Source of the DNA: JADJLQ01 sp964396995
GTDB lineage: Bacteria; Bacteroidota; Bacteroidia; Chitinophagales; Saprospiraceae
Assembly (NCBI GenBank): GCA_964396995.1
Contig: CAYNIG010000048.1
Span: 1-22,316 of the forward strand
Length of the DNA: 22,316 bases
Direction: 5' to 3'
Positions 1 to 7,784 of this stretch are shown in pieces (within the stretch, counting starts at the first letter, position 1; each line of letters opens with the position of its first letter). The notes under the pieces are model-generated. The model saw only the letters and a program-made list of their open reading frames with translations, ran no database searches and had not been told where the DNA came from. Position numbers and translations under genes: made by a program.

Positions 1-131
1 TCTTTCAATAAATCAATAGGCGTCAATATTTTATGATTTCCCCAGCAGACCCTAAATAAAAATGATTCTTAGGTTGAATTGCCAGCCTATTGTGCATATG
101 AAACAAAGTAAAAAAACCAGTTTTCTAACCC
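1..131. other. Left-edge non-coding stretch
   Basis: No supportable gene is visible here. A minus-strand frame stays open from about position 67 to the window edge but has no ATG, so a gene beginning just outside cannot be excluded. Downstream of the methyltransferase stop the minus strand has a run of seven T, but I see no convincing hairpin before it. Confidence 0.4.
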
Positions 132-866
132 TTATTTCTTACCCACGGCAATATTGGATAATCCAATTTTATTCATTACCAATTTGTCAATAATTTTGAA
201 TACTGGTACCAGTTTATTGTATAATCCCATCTGATTTTTAGGAATCGTTTCATTTTTTTGAAGTTTACCGGAGATAAACCATGCTGCAATCCCCATTGCA
301 TTAAAATATTGTTCGTGAATGATTTTAAATTTAGCCTGGGTAAGTGTGGCGTTGGTCATGCGTTGAGTATACCTTCTGTAGTGTTCCAACCCTTTATCAA
401 TCCCATTGTACAAAAACGGATATGCTGGTACTAAAATAATCACTACTCCGTCTGCAGCTAATAATTTATTAATATTCCTTAGTGCTAGAAGGTCATTTTC
501 TATATGTTCCACCACATTCAAAGCAAACACGGTATCAAACGACCCCAGCAAATTTTTATATTTTGCATCAAAGTCAGCATGTACCAAATCCATATTAAAT
601 ACGTGCATGCCTTTGTCCCCAAATTTTTGTCTTAGTTTATCACAATAACTATCGCGTATATCAGATAGCGTGATATCATACTTATCTCTCAAAAAAAACT
701 GTGAAATATTGCCAATGCCTGAACCTATTTCCAAAATTCTGCCTTTGACAAATGGTTTTATGGTCTGATACATCCACTCATTAAAATTATCCGCTTTTTC
801 AATTACGGATAATATTTCCATCCCTTCCATATCTACCGGCTTGAACTCAAATTTCTGTGCATTCAT
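132..866 (-). CDS. Class I SAM-dependent methyltransferase
   Basis: This 244-residue cytosolic protein is probably a small-molecule, lipid or sugar methyltransferase. The SAM-binding motif I is EIGSGIGNIS at residues 46-55, followed by an acidic post-I segment (ITLSDIRD) and the motif-IV-like stretch FDTVFALNVVEHIEND near 110-125, which is typical of the Methyltransf_11/23 group. There is no signal peptide. Its ATG overlaps the TGA of the upstream glycosyltransferase gene in an ATGA arrangement (863-866), so the two are almost certainly translationally coupled. The pairing with a DPM1-like GT2 and a divergent membrane glycosyltransferase points to modification of a lipid-linked sugar or surface glycan. 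The substrate cannot be read from the sequence; the fold assignment is secure. Confidence 0.9.
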   Translation of the reverse strand: MNAQKFEFKPVDMEGMEILSVIEKADNFNEWMYQTIKPFVKGRILEIGSGIGNISQFFLRDKYDITLSDIRDSYCDKLRQKFGDKGMHVFNMDLVHADFDAKYKNLLGSFDTVFALNVVEHIENDLLALRNINKLLAADGVVIILVPAYPFLYNGIDKGLEHYRRYTQRMTNATLTQAKFKIIHEQYFNAMGIAAWFISGKLQKNETIPKNQMGLYNKLVPVFKIIDKLVMNKIGLSNIAVGKK

Positions 867-1582
867 TTTGAAAAAACATTATACTTTAATATGCAATAGA
901 TGGCACGAAAACCATCTTTCCATCCTATTTTTTTACCTTCGGCAAAGGTTCTTCCATAATAAGAAATACCAACTTCATAGACCCGTATATCTCGCACTCT
1001 TGACATCTTTGCTGTGACTTCCGGTTCAAAACCGAATCTTTTTTCCTTCAGGTTTAAGCCTTGCAAGATTTCTCTTCTGAACATTTTATAACATGTCTCC
1101 ATGTCAGACAGATTGAGATTGGTGAACAGGTTAGACAAAAAGGTAAGAAAATTGTTTCCCAGGGTATGCCAAAAAAATAAAATCCTATGAGCATTGCCTC
1201 CACAAAACCGCGATCCATATACTACATCAGCATATCCATCCAGTATGGGCTTCAGTAATAAATTGTATTCCTGAGGATCATATTCTAAGTCAGCATCCTG
1301 GATTATGATTAAATCACCTGAGGCTTTTTTGATCCCTGTATGCAGGGCGGCTCCTTTGCCTTGATTTACTTCATGTTTATAATATTGAATATTGTATTCG
1401 TGATTTCGTGCGATGTAATTAAGTATTACTTCTTCAGTTCGATCCCGGGAACAATCGTTTACTATAATCAGCTCTTTTTTGAGGTCATTCAATAATTGTA
1501 CTGATTTGATTTTGTCTAGTATCAGATGGAGGGTCTTTTCTTCATTGTATACCGGAATAACTATTGAAAGCGATTCAACCAT
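863..1582 (-). CDS. Glycosyltransferase family 2 (DPM1/DpgS-like)
   Basis: This 239-residue GT-A fold enzyme resembles dolichol-/polyprenyl-phosphate sugar synthases. The N-terminus has the GT2 start pattern LSIVIPVYNEEKTL. The segment VNDCSRDRTEE follows near 41-51, NQGKGAALHTGI near 73-84 is the usual KG-A-L motif, and the metal/nucleotide motif DADLEYD is at 96-102. The C-terminal GRTFAEGKKIGWKDG (about 211-225) is characteristic of this subgroup. No C-terminal membrane segments are present, so it is the short, membrane-peripheral type. It probably charges a polyprenyl phosphate with a sugar, and the divergent membrane protein is a plausible user of that donor. It is the first gene of a two-gene unit with the methyltransferase. 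Sugar specificity is unknown. Confidence 0.92.
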   Translation of the reverse strand: MVESLSIVIPVYNEEKTLHLILDKIKSVQLLNDLKKELIIVNDCSRDRTEEVILNYIARNHEYNIQYYKHEVNQGKGAALHTGIKKASGDLIIIQDADLEYDPQEYNLLLKPILDGYADVVYGSRFCGGNAHRILFFWHTLGNNFLTFLSNLFTNLNLSDMETCYKMFRREILQGLNLKEKRFGFEPEVTAKMSRVRDIRVYEVGISYYGRTFAEGKKIGWKDGFRAIYCILKYNVFSK

Positions 1583-1650
1583 GCTAAAATATTAGCGGTA
1601 AAAATATTAACTTTATATTAGATTTTATTTTAATTTGTTAAAAAACAAGG

Positions 1651-3240
1651 ATGAAGGCTAAAAATACCAAACCCAAACCCTCTATTTTCGAATCGCATCA
1701 GTTTTACATTTTAGCAGTTTTACTATTATTTTTTCTTGTATACCTGAGTATATATGATGATAAAATTGACCTGAATGGTGATAATATGGGTTATTTTGCG
1801 AGTGCCCAGAATTTAAGCTCCGGAAAAGGATTTTCCTATGCATTTGACGCCACCGGAGCTAAATTGGCTGAACCGATAGGTTATCCCCTATTGCTCGCCG
1901 CGGTCATGTTGTTTACCAAAAACCTGGCAGTGATTTCGTTTGAAAATGCTTTGTTTATGCTTGGTTCCATCATCTTGCTTTATTTTATTTCCCTCCGGTT
2001 GGGTATTCCAAAAATAGTATGGATACTGTCAGCGCTGTTTATTGTGTTCAACGCGACCATCATGAGGTATTCATTCATACATATGAGTGAGGCATCTTTT
2101 ATATTCTTCAGCTTATTGGGTATTTATTATTACTATGCTATCAACATGAATGCACCCTTAGAAAAACAAAAAGTTTTTTATTTTATGCTCACATCATGTC
2201 TTGTGGCCTACTTTATCAGATCCGGTGGAGTAGTACTATTATTGGCATTGCTGATAACTTTGATGTGGAATAAAAAATTTCTAGCAGCAGGTATAGCACT
2301 TGCTTTTTTTCTCTTGCCAATTCTCAGTTGGAATACCCGGTCTCATGGTGAAAATCGTTATGTATCTGCCGTATTAGCTGTAAATCCCTATGATCTGAGC
2401 CAAGGCAAACTCACCATGAATACGGCCATCGCCAGAATCAAGAGCAATATAGATCGTTATACACGAAAAGAAATTCCCTATTCTTTTTTTGGATTTTTAC
2501 AAAAAATAAATGACCCTACTGAACGAAAAGATGTAGTATTATATGCCATTGGGATATTAATCGTAGTGATCAGCCTATTCGGTTTGTTTTTTAAATTTTC
2601 GTGGAAGGACTCCAGACTATTACTTTTTCTCTATCTGGCAGGCACTATGACCATGCTACTTTGTTGGCCTACTCAATGGTTTGGCCCCAGGTTTATCATC
2701 CCTATATTGCCTTTGATCATTTTGTTTTTCATAAAAGGAATGTATGACTTAAGTCAATGGTTGGCTGCCAAATTTGACCTGAAGCCATTAAAATATGTTT
2801 TCTATTTATTATTTTTCCTCATCCCCCTTTTTATCGGACGATCCCAATCGAACGTAGCTGAATATAAAAATGATCTTGCCAATGCCAGATTTACAGCCAA
2901 TTCAAGATATACCCCACCCTATCAAAATTATTTCAATCTCGGAAAATGGGCTAAAACCAATCTGCCGGCAAATTCAATAGTAGCCACCAGGAAACCCACC
3001 CTTTTTTACCATACCTATGGAGGGTATACTATGTTTTATCCAACCCAGGTTAAAACGTATCAGGAGTTTCTTGATGGTCTGAAATCTGCTAAAGCCACTC
3101 ATTTAGTGGTAGACGAATTGGGCTATGGATCATCCCGGTTATTAAACCCTATCGTCGAAGCCAACCCGCAGCTTTTTACACTTTTGCATTCTATTGAAAA
3201 CCCGTCCACCAGGTTGTACAAGATCAATTACCCGCAATAG
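1651..3240 (+). CDS. Multi-pass membrane glycosyltransferase, GT-C fold (ArnT/PMT-like)
   Basis: This 529-residue integral membrane protein has roughly ten or more hydrophobic helices (first at about 17-34, last near 380-397) and a C-terminal soluble region of about 130 residues. The first extracytoplasmic loop carries an acidic residue in LNGDNMGYFASAQNLSSGKG (Asp44), the position where GT-C enzymes keep their catalytic or metal-binding acid. The loop ends in EPIGYPLLLA, a pattern common to PMT_2/ArnT-like proteins that transfer sugars from polyprenyl-phosphate donors. It is divergently transcribed from the GT2/methyltransferase pair across 68 bp, so the GT2 could supply its lipid-linked donor; that functional link is inference. 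Overall identity to ArnT cannot be judged by eye, and an O-antigen ligase-like role is an alternative. Confidence 0.75.
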   Translation: MKAKNTKPKPSIFESHQFYILAVLLLFFLVYLSIYDDKIDLNGDNMGYFASAQNLSSGKGFSYAFDATGAKLAEPIGYPLLLAAVMLFTKNLAVISFENALFMLGSIILLYFISLRLGIPKIVWILSALFIVFNATIMRYSFIHMSEASFIFFSLLGIYYYYAINMNAPLEKQKVFYFMLTSCLVAYFIRSGGVVLLLALLITLMWNKKFLAAGIALAFFLLPILSWNTRSHGENRYVSAVLAVNPYDLSQGKLTMNTAIARIKSNIDRYTRKEIPYSFFGFLQKINDPTERKDVVLYAIGILIVVISLFGLFFKFSWKDSRLLLFLYLAGTMTMLLCWPTQWFGPRFIIPILPLIILFFIKGMYDLSQWLAAKFDLKPLKYVFYLLFFLIPLFIGRSQSNVAEYKNDLANARFTANSRYTPPYQNYFNLGKWAKTNLPANSIVATRKPTLFYHTYGGYTMFYPTQVKTYQEFLDGLKSAKATHLVVDELGYGSSRLLNPIVEANPQLFTLLHSIENPSTRLYKINYPQ

Positions 3241-3417
3241 TATGACTAAGGTCAGTAAAACGGATCTATTTATTTGCATGACCTATCTAAAACCCAGTTA
3301 ACTTTAAAATTGATTTGACCTTTTCTTTTTTTCATGCCTATATTAGTCTTCTCATATTATATTTATCTTTTCTTACTAAAATTTTAATTGCTAAAAAATA
3401 ATTTTAAAAAACGTAAC

Positions 3418-4911
3418 ATGAATAATAATCTTACTCCATCACAAAAATTCCTTGCCAAATTCGGACTTACTGATCCCGAACCAGGCATGGATAACTCTAT
3501 TCCGCATCAGGGTGAATCCGAAACAAAGGATCATGGTAGGCGTGATTTTTTTAAAAAGTCTATCGGTGGTCTATCCCTTGCCAGCATGATGTTTTCCAGG
3601 CCGGAAGAAATACTGGACCACACCACATCCAAAGTAAATAAATATTCTGCCCCATCTGATCTTAAAATCACGGATATGAAATATGCTGTGATTATGAATG
3701 GTGGTGGCCGTTGCCCAGTAATAAAATTAGAAACGAATCAGGGACTGGTAGGTCTTGGTGAAGTACGCGATGGGGCAGACTGGCGATATGCACTTTTCCT
3801 CAAAAGCCGAATCAAAGGCATGAATCCATGTAGTGCTGAATTGATTTTTAAGCGAATAAAACAATTTGGTTATCATGCCCGCCAGGGAGGCGGAGTATGT
3901 GCAGTAGAGATGGCACTGTGGGACCTCGCCGGTAAAGCGTATAATGTTCCGGCTTATCAATTATTAGGCGGAAAATACAGAGATAAAATACGTTTATATG
4001 CAGATACCCCTCAGGTACAAGACCCTGTTGCCTTTGCTGAAAAAATGCGCGTTCGCATGAAAGAAAAAGGATTTACTTTTTTGAAAATGGATTTTGGAAT
4101 AGAATTAGTAAAAAATATTCCGGGAGCCATTGTAAATTCAAATTTCTGGGATATTAGCAGACAATGGAGCAATGAGCCAATGTCTTACGGAGCCATGTTG
4201 CATCCACTGACCCAGGTGCAGATCACCGACAAAGGGCTGGAAGGGATCTGTAAATACATAGAAAGTGTGCGTAATGTAGTGGGATACGATATTCCATTGG
4301 CATCCGACCACTACGGTCATTTTGATTTAAACAATGCTATCCGGCTTGGAAAAGCGGTTGAGAAATATAGACTTGCCTGGTTAGAAGATATGATTCCGTG
4401 GCATCTGACCTCACAATTAAAAGAAATTAAAACTTCATTCGAAACTCCTCTTTGTACAGGTGAAGACATTTATCTCAAAGAGGAATTTATGAAGCTGTGT
4501 GATACTCAATCTGTAGATATTGTGCATCCTGATCTGGCCACCTCCGGCGGATTATTAGAAACTAAAAAAATCGGTGACTATGCTGAAGAAAGAGGTATAG
4601 CGATGGCTATGCATTTTGCCGGATTACCGATTTCTTTTATGGCCAATGTACATTGTGCAGCGGCTACTATGAATATGATGGGCCTTGAAAATCATTCAAT
4701 AGATGTTCCCTATTGGCAAAATCTGGTAAAAACAAAAGATGGCAAACCACTTTACGAAAATGGATATGCTGCTGTACCGGATACACCGGGACTGGGTATA
4801 GAATTGAACGAAGAAGAATGCAGAAAACATCTGGCTCCTGATAATTCTACCTTTTTTACCCCTACACCGGAATGGGATAATATCAGAAGTTGGGATAGAC
4901 TCTGGAGTTAA
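3418..4911 (+). CDS. Enolase-superfamily (mandelate racemase-like) enzyme with twin-arginine motif
   Basis: A 497-residue protein when started at ATG 3418; an in-frame TTG at 3388 is possible but less likely. A twin-arginine motif GRRDFFKKS at residues 40-48 precedes a short hydrophobic stretch, suggesting Tat export despite a long N-region. The barrel residues match mandelate racemase spacing: metal ligands Asp297, Glu323 and Glu349 (steps of 26 and 26) and the dyad Asp372/His399. The KxK motif is altered to Lys223-Met-Asp225, so the second base lysine is Asp. The distance from Lys223 to Asp297 is 74 residues, against about 30 in mandelate racemase, so an insertion of about 45 residues lies between them. 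It is likely a sugar-acid dehydratase or racemase, substrate unknown. It is transcribed alone and ends at a strong terminator. Confidence 0.88.
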   Translation: MNNNLTPSQKFLAKFGLTDPEPGMDNSIPHQGESETKDHGRRDFFKKSIGGLSLASMMFSRPEEILDHTTSKVNKYSAPSDLKITDMKYAVIMNGGGRCPVIKLETNQGLVGLGEVRDGADWRYALFLKSRIKGMNPCSAELIFKRIKQFGYHARQGGGVCAVEMALWDLAGKAYNVPAYQLLGGKYRDKIRLYADTPQVQDPVAFAEKMRVRMKEKGFTFLKMDFGIELVKNIPGAIVNSNFWDISRQWSNEPMSYGAMLHPLTQVQITDKGLEGICKYIESVRNVVGYDIPLASDHYGHFDLNNAIRLGKAVEKYRLAWLEDMIPWHLTSQLKEIKTSFETPLCTGEDIYLKEEFMKLCDTQSVDIVHPDLATSGGLLETKKIGDYAEERGIAMAMHFAGLPISFMANVHCAAATMNMMGLENHSIDVPYWQNLVKTKDGKPLYENGYAAVPDTPGLGIELNEEECRKHLAPDNSTFFTPTPEWDNIRSWDRLWS

Positions 4912-4934
4912 TATTTTAAAATTGCAAATTTACC

Positions 4935-4972
4935 AAAGCATCGATGTACCCAACATCGATGCTTTCTTTTTT
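4935..4972 (+). terminator. Rho-independent terminator after the enolase-family gene
   Basis: A perfect 13-bp stem (AAAGCATCGATGT at 4935-4947, ACATCGATGCTTT at 4953-4965) with a five-base loop is followed by CTTTTTT. It lies 23 bp after the stop of the enolase-family gene and before the helicase gene, so the helicase needs its own promoter. Confidence 0.92.
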
Positions 4973-5009
4973 ATAATAATTATGACTATCCCTAAAAACA
5001 GGAAGAGAA

Positions 5010-6785
5010 ATGGTTTTAACGGAAGAACAAGAAAAAATAATTCAATACCCTGGCAATTTAAAAATAAATGCCGTAGCCGGATCGGGTAAAACCACCACAG
5101 TAATAGAATATGCAAAGACCCGGTCATTAAACAGTAAAATCCTGTACCTGGCATTTAATAAATCGGTCCGCATGGAGGCTGCTAAACGTTTTTCCGATCT
5201 GGGATTGAATAATGTAAAAATAGAGACGGCTCATTCCCTTGCATTCAAACATATAGTCATTGCTAAAAATTACAAAATCAAAACAAACGGATACAAAGTA
5301 AGTGAAATGGTACCGCTACTCGGAATCAAAGGCAGTGGTGACCGGCTTGGTATGTATATTCTTGCCAATCATGTTTTAAAATTTGCTGGTTATTTTTGTA
5401 ATAGCACTTCATCCAAAGTACAGGAATTAAACTACCTGGATATAGTTTCTGACCCGAAGGCGCAATTCTTTGTGAAAAATCACTACTCCATTATTGAACA
5501 GTATACCAGGCAATTTCTAAGTAAAATGGATAAGAATGAAATTGAACTTATACATGATTTTTATCTCAAAAAATTCCAGCTCTCTCAACCGGTGTTGCCC
5601 TATGATTATATTTTATTTGATGAAGGCCAGGATGCTTCGCCTGCCATGCTGGATGTATTTTTTAAACAGTCGGCCTGCAAAATCATAGTTGGAGACATGC
5701 ATCAGCAAATCTACAGTTGGAGATTCGCTATAAACTCGCTTGATAAGGCCGAATATCCGATCTTGCATTTGACGACCAGCTTTAGATTTAAACAAGAGAT
5801 AGCAGACCTGGCTATGAGTGTATTATCCTTAAAATCTTTATTGGCACCTTATATTCCTATTCAGATTACAGGCAGTGGAAAATCAAAAGAACAAAAGTCA
5901 AAAGCTGTACTGGCCAGGACCAATCTGGGACTCCTGATTGATGCCATCAAATATCTAAGCGATCATCCAAAAGTAAAAAGAATATATTTCGAAGGAAACC
6001 TCAGTTCATACACTTATGCGGAGGATGGCGCATCGCTCTATGATGTATTAAATCTGTATAATTATAATCATGAAAAAATCAGGGATCCATTGATAAAATC
6101 CATGAAGAACCTAGATGATCTCGAGGAATATATAGAGAAAACAGAAGATATGCAACTGGCTATGATGGTCTCACTGGTGAAAGAATACGAAAATGAAGTA
6201 TATGATATAATACGTGATTTAAAAGAAAAACAGGTGGGAAACGATGAAAGGGAAAAAGCCGAAGTGATATTTTCTACAGTACATCGGTGTAAAGGGATGG
6301 AATACGATACTGTATATCTTGCAGATGATTTTATTACTGAAAAAAAAATAAAAAGCCAGGAAGCCAAAATCAAAGAATCACCTTCTGTTTTTATTTCAAA
6401 ATACAATGAAGAAATAAATCTTTTGTATGTGGCCATTACCCGTACCAAACACACCTTATACATACCTGAAGCTATGTTGCCGGCAGGCTTTCAACCCAAA
6501 GGAAGTATTAAAACCATTGGCAGTAAATCTGGCCAACCTGTTTACAAGGATACCTTCAGTAAATGGGAACCTGATGTAAAATGGAAATCATCGGAAATTA
6601 AAAAGACAGGTATAAAAATCGAATTGTCAAACAAAGAATGGAATGAAGAAGATGATGATGAGCTCTATGAGTTGCTCGAAGAAGGATGGTCTATCAGTCA
6701 AATTGCAGAACAACTTTCCAGGCCACGGGGCGATATCAGAAACAGGATAAAAAAATTTCGGACTGATGGCAGATTGTGGTTTTAA
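5010..6785 (+). CDS. UvrD/Rep-family SF1 DNA helicase with C-terminal HTH
   Basis: A 591-residue ATP-dependent 3'-5' helicase. All the SF1A motifs are visible: the Q motif LTEEQEKI at 3-10, Walker A AGSGKTTT at 23-30, Walker B DEGQD at 204-208 (Gly replaces the usual Ser of DExQD), motif III GDMHQQIYSWR at 228-238, motif IV TTSFRF near 255-260, motif V STVHRCKGMEYDTV near 422-435 and motif VI LLYVAITRTKHTLYI at 471-485. The protein is shorter than UvrD. It has an extra C-terminal module (about 543-585) with the pattern EGWSISQIAEQLSRPRGDIR, which resembles a Myb/HTH DNA-binding unit. AGGAAG sits a few bases before the ATG, a Shine-Dalgarno-like site that is uncommon in Bacteroidota. It probably acts in repair or recombination; no nuclease domain or partner gene is adjacent. 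Confidence 0.92.
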   Translation: MVLTEEQEKIIQYPGNLKINAVAGSGKTTTVIEYAKTRSLNSKILYLAFNKSVRMEAAKRFSDLGLNNVKIETAHSLAFKHIVIAKNYKIKTNGYKVSEMVPLLGIKGSGDRLGMYILANHVLKFAGYFCNSTSSKVQELNYLDIVSDPKAQFFVKNHYSIIEQYTRQFLSKMDKNEIELIHDFYLKKFQLSQPVLPYDYILFDEGQDASPAMLDVFFKQSACKIIVGDMHQQIYSWRFAINSLDKAEYPILHLTTSFRFKQEIADLAMSVLSLKSLLAPYIPIQITGSGKSKEQKSKAVLARTNLGLLIDAIKYLSDHPKVKRIYFEGNLSSYTYAEDGASLYDVLNLYNYNHEKIRDPLIKSMKNLDDLEEYIEKTEDMQLAMMVSLVKEYENEVYDIIRDLKEKQVGNDEREKAEVIFSTVHRCKGMEYDTVYLADDFITEKKIKSQEAKIKESPSVFISKYNEEINLLYVAITRTKHTLYIPEAMLPAGFQPKGSIKTIGSKSGQPVYKDTFSKWEPDVKWKSSEIKKTGIKIELSNKEWNEEDDDELYELLEEGWSISQIAEQLSRPRGDIRNRIKKFRTDGRLWF

Positions 6786-6823
6786 TGGATTATTGGTCAC
6801 CAATATACCGTGCCTTTGTTTAT

Positions 6824-7756
6824 TTATAAATATCTTTCGAGCAATCTTTTGGTCCATTTTATTCCTTCTTCCTCATCACCTGTGTTTCCTTCAAATTCAA
6901 TACCAATGTATCCGGTAAACCCGGATTGTTTCACGATACCGATGAGTCTTTCATAGTCCATTTTGGGTTGAAGGCCATTGGCGTCGAAGTCATAGGTCTT
7001 GGCACTCACTCCTTTTGCAAAGGGAAGCAGATCAGTTACACCAGTATATCGATCGTATTCATTTTCACATGGATCCTGGGTCTGTCCCCAGGGGTGACTG
7101 ATACAGAAATTTCCAAAATCAGGTAGCGTACCTACATTAGGTTTGTTTACTGTTTTCATTACCTGAGCGACCCATTTACCATTGGAAGAATGACTTCCGT
7201 GGTTTTCAATCACTACATTCAGGTTTAAGCCGGCAGCATACTCGCCTAATCTGGACAGGGAGTCTGCAGACGCATTCAATTTATCTTCGGCACCACCTTC
7301 ACCATGCAAGTTAACTCTCACCGTAGCACAGCCCAGATGCTTAGCTGCATCCAACCATTTTTTATGATTGTCCACAGCCAACAGTCGTTCTTTGTCATCC
7401 GGTATGGCCAGAGATCCTTCATCATCTACCATAATCAGGTGATTATATACTCCGGCATCCTTACTTCGAACTAAAAGTTCATTCAAATATTTTTCATCTT
7501 TTGCTACTTCCTTAAAATCCTTTGTACTGGTTTTAAAAAATCCATTTACATATTCTACTGTATCTATTCCGAACTTATTTTTTGCTATGGTTGGAAAATT
7601 AAGGTTGTCTATCCTTCCGCTTTGCAAAGATCTGTGCAATGACCATTCGGCCAATGAAATCTTGATTTTGGGAACGGTACAATTACTCAATGAATTTATA
7701 AAAAAGCCTCCTGTTGCAAATATGGATTGGCGGAAAAAGCTGCGGCGTGTAAGCAT
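6824..7756 (-). CDS. Tat-signal sugar isomerase/epimerase (xylose isomerase-like TIM barrel)
   Basis: A 310-residue protein of the AP-endonuclease-2/xylose isomerase-like barrel family, which includes hydroxypyruvate isomerases and ketose 3-epimerases. The N-terminus MLTRRSFFRQS is a clear twin-arginine motif followed by a hydrophobic stretch, so export by Tat is expected. Cys26 in SLSNC could be a lipidation site, but the -1 Asn is atypical. Likely metal ligands are Glu184 (VVIENHG), Asp213 (PDFGNF) and Glu287 (GIEFEG), as in the family. It lies 28 bp downstream of the epimerase-like gene on the same strand and converges with the helicase gene across a 38-bp gap. Substrate unknown. Tat-signalled members often occur in clusters for oxidised sugars or glycosides, but no dehydrogenase is present here. 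Confidence 0.87.
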   Translation of the reverse strand: MLTRRSFFRQSIFATGGFFINSLSNCTVPKIKISLAEWSLHRSLQSGRIDNLNFPTIAKNKFGIDTVEYVNGFFKTSTKDFKEVAKDEKYLNELLVRSKDAGVYNHLIMVDDEGSLAIPDDKERLLAVDNHKKWLDAAKHLGCATVRVNLHGEGGAEDKLNASADSLSRLGEYAAGLNLNVVIENHGSHSSNGKWVAQVMKTVNKPNVGTLPDFGNFCISHPWGQTQDPCENEYDRYTGVTDLLPFAKGVSAKTYDFDANGLQPKMDYERLIGIVKQSGFTGYIGIEFEGNTGDEEEGIKWTKRLLERYL

Positions 7757-7784
7757 ATACTGATTTCTTTTGATAAGAATATGA

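Noticed and set aside
1..67. Minus-strand open frame running off the left edge, reading ...WGNHKILTPIDLLK
   Set aside because: It looks protein-like but has no ATG (only a TTG at 24-26) and is too short to support; a gene starting beyond the edge cannot be judged.
3241..3417. Terminator or promoter between the membrane glycosyltransferase and the enolase-family gene
   Set aside because: Only a short repeat (AAGGTCA/TGACCTT) with a loop of about 60 bases and no clear TAnnTTTG element were seen.
6068..6463. Open frame of 131 codons on the minus strand
   Set aside because: It is antisense to the helicase, is low-complexity and Ser/Phe-rich, and has no recognisable motif.
6791..6805. Palindromic TATTGGT-C-ACCAATA between the convergent helicase and isomerase genes as a bidirectional terminator
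   Set aside because: The stem is only about five usable pairs after allowing a loop, and there is no T-run on either strand.
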